Of a stretch of 64,000 nt of DNA, positions 59,983 through 64,000 are shown piece by piece. Position numbers and translations under genes: made by a program. The notes beneath the pieces were generated by a model. That model was not told where the DNA came from, ran no database searches, and was given only the letters and a program-made list of their open reading frames with translations. How positions within the stretch are numbered: the first letter of the stretch is position 1; each line of letters opens with the position of its first letter. Source of the DNA: DASZWJ01 sp963813895 (lineage in GTDB: Bacteria; Pseudomonadota; Gammaproteobacteria; JAURND01); the NCBI GenBank assembly GCA_963813895.1, contig CAWFAS010000001.1:248001-312000 (forward strand), written 5' to 3'.

Positions 59983-60237
59983 TTAAAGAATTATACATCT
60001 GTTGTCTTCCTCTTTTTCTAACTTAACACTCTTTGTTATTGGTAGATCAGTTTTCCCAGGTTCACTAGTTCTTCTGTTACCCCAAAAGTTCGTTGGATTC
60101 AAACTCGGAAAAGATTCATATTTCGGGATTTCTGGTTGAGTCGCCGTAAAGTGATTTTCATGTATATTCTCTATGCTATTTTGATAATCCGTTGTGGTTT
60201 TTATGATTATTTCACGTTTTTTGTCGTCATCGCTCAT
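59983..60237 (-). CDS. Small orphan protein ending in a CaaX prenylation box
   Basis: An 84-aa hydrophilic protein with no signal peptide or membrane segment. It is rich in Asn, Thr, Pro and Glu and looks mostly disordered. The last residues are KLEKEEDNRCIIL: a CaaX box (C-I-I-L; a final Leu favours geranylgeranyl transferase I) just after an acidic block. Bacteria do not prenylate CaaX boxes, but Legionella effectors such as AnkB are prenylated by host enzymes. GAGG lies eight bases before the ATG. Effector status is an inference. Confidence 0.55.
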   Translation of the reverse strand: MSDDDKKREIIIKTTTDYQNSIENIHENHFTATQPEIPKYESFPSLNPTNFWGNRRTSEPGKTDLPITKSVKLEKEEDNRCIIL

Positions 60238-60448
60238 TAGGAAACCTCATATTTTAGTTTGAGAACTTAGAAAAACTAACATATCCGTATTAACGTTGTA
60301 TTAAACTAACATCTTAATAATAATTAAATATATATTCTCTATTTATTGTTATTATTAGACCCCTTCTTTTTTGAAGATAACTCGATTTTGTTTCTTATAA
60401 ACATTAACTTGGCACATTTTTTATAACGTGGGTTTACTCTGATTAGCC

Positions 60449-60513
60449 TGTGGATAAACTGTATAAAACTTAAGTGCCGCTGATTTTTCTTTTTTTGCCC
60501 CAAGTTATGCACA
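60449..60513. promoter_or_regulatory. Two DnaA-box-like sites in an AT-rich intergenic region
   Basis: TGTGGATAA (60449-60457, reverse complement of the perfect box TTATCCACA) and TTATGCACA (60505-60513, one variable position) lie 56 bp apart. They are in the 454-bp gap between 60237 and 60692. A very AT-rich stretch is at about 60280-60370. No other feature was found in this gap. Confidence 0.4.
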
Positions 60514-60691
60514 GGATAATACCGACTTATACCGGAAATTGTTTCTATATTGTTGCTTCAAGATCGCTTCACCCTACTGCATCTGGTTGAAACCCACGGC
60601 CTTTCCCTGCTAATATGGTTTATAGCAAATCACGGCGTTCCTTAGCCACTGAGGTGCCAAGTAAATTTTTTAATCGGGGAGAATAATTATC

Positions 60692-61135
60692 ATGACGGAA
60701 TATAATCACATTCTGGTTGCTGTAGAATTAGATACCACCTGCGATGATCTGCCTGTAAAAAGAGCAGTAAGCCTGTCAAAACTTTTTAACGCCAGATTAA
60801 CTTTAATCCATGCGGTGGAACATATGAGTAGTTATGGTGCAGCTTATGGTATTGCGGCAGGTGCGGATATTGAAGAAATGTTGTTAGACAATGCCAAGGA
60901 AGCCATGAGTAAATTAGGACAGAAACTGGGTATTTTAGAAAGCCAAATGACCATAAAAATAGGTCCAGCCAAGCTAGTGATTCTGGAAGAGGCAGAACAA
61001 AATGGAGTAGATCTTATTGTGGTGGGAAGCCACGGTCGCCATGGGGTGCGGTTATTACTCGGATCAACAGCTAACGCAGTGCTGCATGGTGCTAAATGTG
61101 ATGTATTGGCAGTAAGGATTAATGAGCCCAGTTAG
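60692..61135 (+). CDS. Universal stress protein A family
   Basis: A 147-aa single-domain UspA protein. It starts YNHILVAVELDTTCDDLPVK and ends with the nucleotide-binding signature VGSHGRHGVRLLLGSTANAV (G-2x-G-9x-G-S/T) and CDVLAVRI. It probably binds ATP and helps in stress survival. Monocistronic, with GGGGAG upstream of the ATG. Confidence 0.93.
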   Translation: MTEYNHILVAVELDTTCDDLPVKRAVSLSKLFNARLTLIHAVEHMSSYGAAYGIAAGADIEEMLLDNAKEAMSKLGQKLGILESQMTIKIGPAKLVILEEAEQNGVDLIVVGSHGRHGVRLLLGSTANAVLHGAKCDVLAVRINEPS

Positions 61136-61165
61136 TCGTAAGGCTGCTTAATTCCCCTTTGCAGA

Positions 61166-61374
61166 GGCTTTGCTGAACAATTCCAGATTGGACTCCCTTC
61201 TCCCGCTTGCGTTCGATGCGTCAGGAATGAGGGTGTCAAGGTTGGAATTTTTTTGTGATTTTTAATTTTCACTGATGAATGCCACACCAACCCCCTCTCC
61301 CTAACCCTCTCCCGCAAGGAGAGAGGGGATACATTGCTTTTCCAAAAAATGGGAGCGAATTATTCAACGATGCC
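61166..61374. repeat. Dispersed repeat, most complete copy (both ends present)
   Basis: The 209-bp unit runs from GGCTTTGCTGAACAATTCC to GAATTATTCAACGATGCC, with the palindromic core CCCTCTCCCTAACCCTCTCC near 61292. The ends are imperfect inverted repeats like those of IS903. I found no target duplication. A fragment of the other palindrome (GATCCTTCGCTGCGCTAAGG) follows at 61385. Confidence 0.8.
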
Positions 61375-61433
61375 CCCCGCGGGAGATCCTTCGCTGCGCT
61401 AAGGATGACAGCTAACTCAGGATGACAGCCATC

Positions 61434-62738
61434 TTACTCTTTAACTAAACAAGCATAATAAAAACCATCCATCCCCTGTTCCCCGGGGATTATCTGTCTT
61501 CCCACCTGCCTGGCAATACCCCACTGTGCGATAATTTTTTTTTCTTTAGCCGATGGATTATGCTGCAAAAATTCTAAAATAACTTCTTCATTTTCCTGTG
61601 GCAAAATAGAACAGGTTGCATAAAGTAACACTCCACCCGATTTTAATAATGGCCATAAAGCTGACAGCAGTGCCTTTTGTTGCGCGACCATTGTTTGAAT
61701 ATCTGCAGCTTGGCGTAATAATTTAATGTCGGAGTGACGTCTGATCACACCGGTAGCCGAGCAGGGGGCATCTAATAGTATTCGGTCAAATAATTGCTTA
61801 TCCCACCAAGAGTCGATTGTTGTTGCATCGGTGACCTTCCAGGTAACTCGTTCGGGTAACTGCAAGCGCTGCCAGTTTTGCATGGCTTTTTCTAGCCGGT
61901 CTTTATCTGCATCTAGGGCGACAAGTTCAGTTATCTGTGGCTGCCTTTCTATAATGTGTGCAGTCTTACCTCCAGGAGCGGCACAAGCATCTAGTATCCT
62001 TTCGCCCATTTCCGGCGCCAGAATCTCCGCGGCCAGTTGTGCTGCACCGTCTTGTACTGAAAATTGACCTAGTGCAAATCCAGGTAATTTTAAGATGTCT
62101 TGAGGCGTGGTCAGTACCAATGCTTGTGGTGCAATTGACAAAGTTCCAGCAGGAATGCCATGAGCTTGTAAGCTGTTTAAATAATTGTCACGGCTTATTT
62201 GTAGAGGATTGACACGGATACATAAAGGGGGATGGGCATTGTTGGCGAGTAGCACTTGTTCCCAACAGTCAGGAAATGCCCGTTGTATGGCCTGTATCAG
62301 CCAATGCGGGTGGGCATAACGGCTGCTAGGGTCTGTATCGAGTTTAGCTAGTAAGTTGTCTTTGCTGCGCAGAAAGTTACGTAATACGCCATTGATCAGG
62401 CCTGTAGCCCAAGTTTTTTTTAGATCCCTGGCAGCATTCACTGTTTCGGTAACCGTAGCGTGATCCGGAATGCGTAAATAGAGTATTTGGTATAAACCAA
62501 TGAGCAATAAGCAATTCACGTCAGCATCTTTGGGTTTAAGCGGTTGCTGCAGCAGTGCTGATAGTAAGGGAGAAAGTCGAAAATACCAGCGCAACACACC
62601 ATAACAAAGCTCTTTAATTAAAGCGGGTTCGGCAATTTTTTTCTGGTTTTCCAGGAAAGAGATCAATGAGGGGGTTAGGGAGCGTTCGTTGTGAATGACT
62701 TCAACCAATACTTTTGCTGCAGTTGTGCGGGGATTCAT
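61434..62738 (-). CDS. rsmB: 16S rRNA (cytosine-967 C5)-methyltransferase
   Basis: A 434-aa RsmB (Sun/Fmu). The N-terminal NusB-like helical domain (NPRTTAAKVLVEVI to LRNFLRSKDNL) precedes the SAM-dependent domain with DACAAPGGKTAHI, DAPCSATGVIRRHSDIK (catalytic Cys) and YATCSILPQENEEV. I use the ATG at 62738 (MNPRTTAAK); the longer frame from 62798 would overlap the divergent psd start. The interval 62739-62797 then holds both promoters. Confidence 0.95.
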   Translation of the reverse strand: MNPRTTAAKVLVEVIHNERSLTPSLISFLENQKKIAEPALIKELCYGVLRWYFRLSPLLSALLQQPLKPKDADVNCLLLIGLYQILYLRIPDHATVTETVNAARDLKKTWATGLINGVLRNFLRSKDNLLAKLDTDPSSRYAHPHWLIQAIQRAFPDCWEQVLLANNAHPPLCIRVNPLQISRDNYLNSLQAHGIPAGTLSIAPQALVLTTPQDILKLPGFALGQFSVQDGAAQLAAEILAPEMGERILDACAAPGGKTAHIIERQPQITELVALDADKDRLEKAMQNWQRLQLPERVTWKVTDATTIDSWWDKQLFDRILLDAPCSATGVIRRHSDIKLLRQAADIQTMVAQQKALLSALWPLLKSGGVLLYATCSILPQENEEVILEFLQHNPSAKEKKIIAQWGIARQVGRQIIPGEQGMDGFYYACLVKE

Positions 62739-62797
62739 GTAAATTAGCCTGTGGCTGTCATATTGATGACTTAATACCATAGTTACAGGAATAAGCA

Positions 62798-63658
62798 ATG
62801 TTTAAATCCGCCCCTATTTTCTGGCAATACTGTTTGCCGCAGCACTTATTGTCGCGCCTCACTGGCAGATTGGCCCATTGTCGGTGGACTTGGTTAAAAA
62901 ATTTACTCATCCAGTTTTTTATAAAACGCTACCATGTAGATATGAGTATCGCCGAAGATCCGGACGCAACGCATTACGCTCATTTTAACGCGTTTTTTAC
63001 CCGCGCGTTAAAATCGGGTATCCGCCCTGTGGATAATAGCCAAAACATCATTGTCAGCCCAGTAGATGGCTGCGTCAGCCAGGTGGGTAAAATACAGGCA
63101 GGTCGTATCTTTCAGGCTAAAAACTTTTATTTCAGTCTAGTGGAATTGCTGGGTGGGTCTGAAGCGCGTGCATTACCTTTTTGGAATGGACACTTTGCAA
63201 CTCTTTACCTAGCGCCTAAAGATTATCACCGTGTACATATGCCCTATAGCGGCAACCTGGAAGAAATGGTTTACATTCCGGGTCGACTATTTTCAGTCAA
63301 CCAACAGTCAGCTGAAAATATACCGGGAATATTTTCGCGTAATGAACGTGTGGTTACTTTATTTAATACGCCAGGCGGACCCATGGCTATTATTCTAGTA
63401 GGCGCAATTATTGTAGCGAGTATAGAAGCTGTATGGGCTGGAGTAGTCACTCCGGGGAGGCAACGACAAATGAAAAACTGGAGATATGCAGGATCAGACA
63501 TTCAACTTCTTAAGGGAGATGAAATGGGTAGGTTTCAACTAGGGTCTACTGTCATTGTGCTAATGGCTGACCCCCATATGCGTTGGGATGACTGGATGGT
63601 TCCTGAACAGGCGATTTTAATGGGGCAATCTATGGGTAGCTTGCAAAGCCAAAATTAA
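62798..63658 (+). CDS. psd: Phosphatidylserine decarboxylase proenzyme
   Basis: A 286-aa membrane-associated enzyme that makes phosphatidylethanolamine. Motifs: AHFNAFFTRALKSGIRPVD, VSPVDGCVSQVGKI, APKDYHRVHMPYSG, LFNTPGGPMAIILVGA and the self-cleavage site GRFQLGSTVIVL, where the Ser of LGST becomes the pyruvoyl group. AGGA lies before the ATG. Its stop overlaps the stop of the convergent thpR by two bases. Confidence 0.96.
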   Translation: MFKSAPIFWQYCLPQHLLSRLTGRLAHCRWTWLKNLLIQFFIKRYHVDMSIAEDPDATHYAHFNAFFTRALKSGIRPVDNSQNIIVSPVDGCVSQVGKIQAGRIFQAKNFYFSLVELLGGSEARALPFWNGHFATLYLAPKDYHRVHMPYSGNLEEMVYIPGRLFSVNQQSAENIPGIFSRNERVVTLFNTPGGPMAIILVGAIIVASIEAVWAGVVTPGRQRQMKNWRYAGSDIQLLKGDEMGRFQLGSTVIVLMADPHMRWDDWMVPEQAILMGQSMGSLQSQN

Positions 63659-64000
63659 GCTTTGTCTTTAAAATCTGTTGTGGCGTTCAGCACTAAGGGC
63701 TGCACAATCCTATAAACGCTGCCGGTCGGTTGGGTTTCACTGCGCATTAAAACAATTTGTGTGACTTGTTGTGGCAAAAAATTCGGCAAAGTAATGTCTT
63801 GCATTAAAGTCGTTAGGGATATTTTCCTACCTCGGGTTCTCCCTAAAGTAATATGCGGAAAAAAAGCACGTCTCTCTGGAGTGAAGCCAAGCGAGACCAA
63901 GCATTGGTCCACTGTCTGGAACACATTTTCAAGAGCCGGAGATATAGCTACTTGCAGTGCTATGATCCTGGGGCTTCTTTTAGGTAGAGAGACGAGAGAG
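63655..64000 (-). CDS. thpR: RNA 2',3'-cyclic phosphodiesterase, partial (cut by the window end)
   Basis: The C-terminal part of a 2H phosphoesterase. The second catalytic motif HITLGRTRGRK is present near AFFPHITLGR. The frame stays open to the window edge (SLPKRSPRIIALQVAISPAL upstream), so the first HxTL motif and the start lie outside. ThpR (LigT) opens 2',3'-cyclic phosphates on RNA. It is convergent with psd. Confidence 0.85.
   Translation of the reverse strand, partial: SLVSLPKRSPRIIALQVAISPALENVFQTVDQCLVSLGFTPERRAFFPHITLGRTRGRKISLTTLMQDITLPNFLPQQVTQIVLMRSETQPTGSVYRIVQPLVLNATTDFKDKA

Noticed and set aside
60280..60520. Calling this region oriC
   Set aside because: Only two good DnaA boxes and no replication genes nearby. 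Kept as a finding, not as an origin.

Overview
The window is a 64 kb chromosomal segment of an AT-rich (roughly 40% GC by eye) gammaproteobacterium. Housekeeping families and gene pairs (rplY-pth, trxA-rho-ubiD, ftsY-ftsE-ftsX divergent from two M16 proteases and rsmD, gpmI next to envC, lemA-htpX-like) are gammaproteobacterial. The mobile-element load (IS1111-type IS, MITE-like palindromes), an AAA-ATPase-like/PD-(D/E)XK protein, and several large or tiny orphan proteins that look like secreted effectors, one with a C-terminal CaaX box, suggest a host-associated member of the Legionellales (Coxiella/Rickettsiella/Legionella side). The lineage is an inference; no rRNA or other marker names it. 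I saw no tRNA, rRNA or CRISPR array.

Layout. 0-1.7 kb: an OLD/PARIS-like ATPase plus Toprim-like pair (possible anti-phage module). 1.7-5.3 kb: pbpC and a zinc alcohol dehydrogenase. 5.3-7.2 kb: a dispersed repeat split by IS copy A. 7.2-11 kb: MFS transporter, GIY-YIG protein, octaheme cytochrome c with HEAT and TPR repeats. 11-13.3 kb: three-gene cassette (TIGR04255-like, XRE-type regulator, frameshifted third gene). 13.4-17 kb: sulfatase, outer-membrane barrel protein, hemF. 17-22 kb: gyrB, rplY, pth, sodC. 22-28.7 kb: orphan repeat protein, gpmI, IS copy B, envC. 28.8-31.8 kb: ubiquinone hydroxylase, HtpX-like protease, LemA. 32-38 kb: two divergent effector-like orphans and the AAA-ATPase-like protein. 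38-43.4 kb: a five-gene Hsp70 operon (TPR, J-like, GrpE-like, Hsp70, zinc ribbon). 43.6-54 kb: rsmI, rsmD, two M16 proteins, ftsYEX, a 2-hydroxyacid dehydrogenase, a serine hydrolase, trxA. 54-64 kb: rho, ubiD, an amino-acid permease, small orphans, usp, rsmB, psd and a partial thpR.

The most interesting system is the pair of apparently identical 1678-bp IS110/IS1111-type elements in opposite orientation (5444-7121 and 25666-27343). Each sits at the same point of the same palindromic dispersed repeat. The roughly 500-nt non-coding right end carries a 176-nt segment closed by a perfect 9-bp long-range stem. That segment contains an 8-mer identical to the left half of the target and an 8-mer identical to the element's own right end, as expected of a bridge RNA. 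Joining the ends would create a TTGACA/17 bp/TATGCT promoter. The transposase start codon abuts a perfect 10-bp inverted repeat that would mask its ribosome binding site.

The dispersed repeat that hosts the IS has ends like IS903 (GGCTTTGTTGAATAA) and has remodelled genes: it supplies the last residues of HemF and lies just upstream of rsmD, which has no ATG, GTG or TTG start before its conserved core. Several other perfect inverted repeats (45-, 31-, 30- and 32-bp arms) lie between genes.
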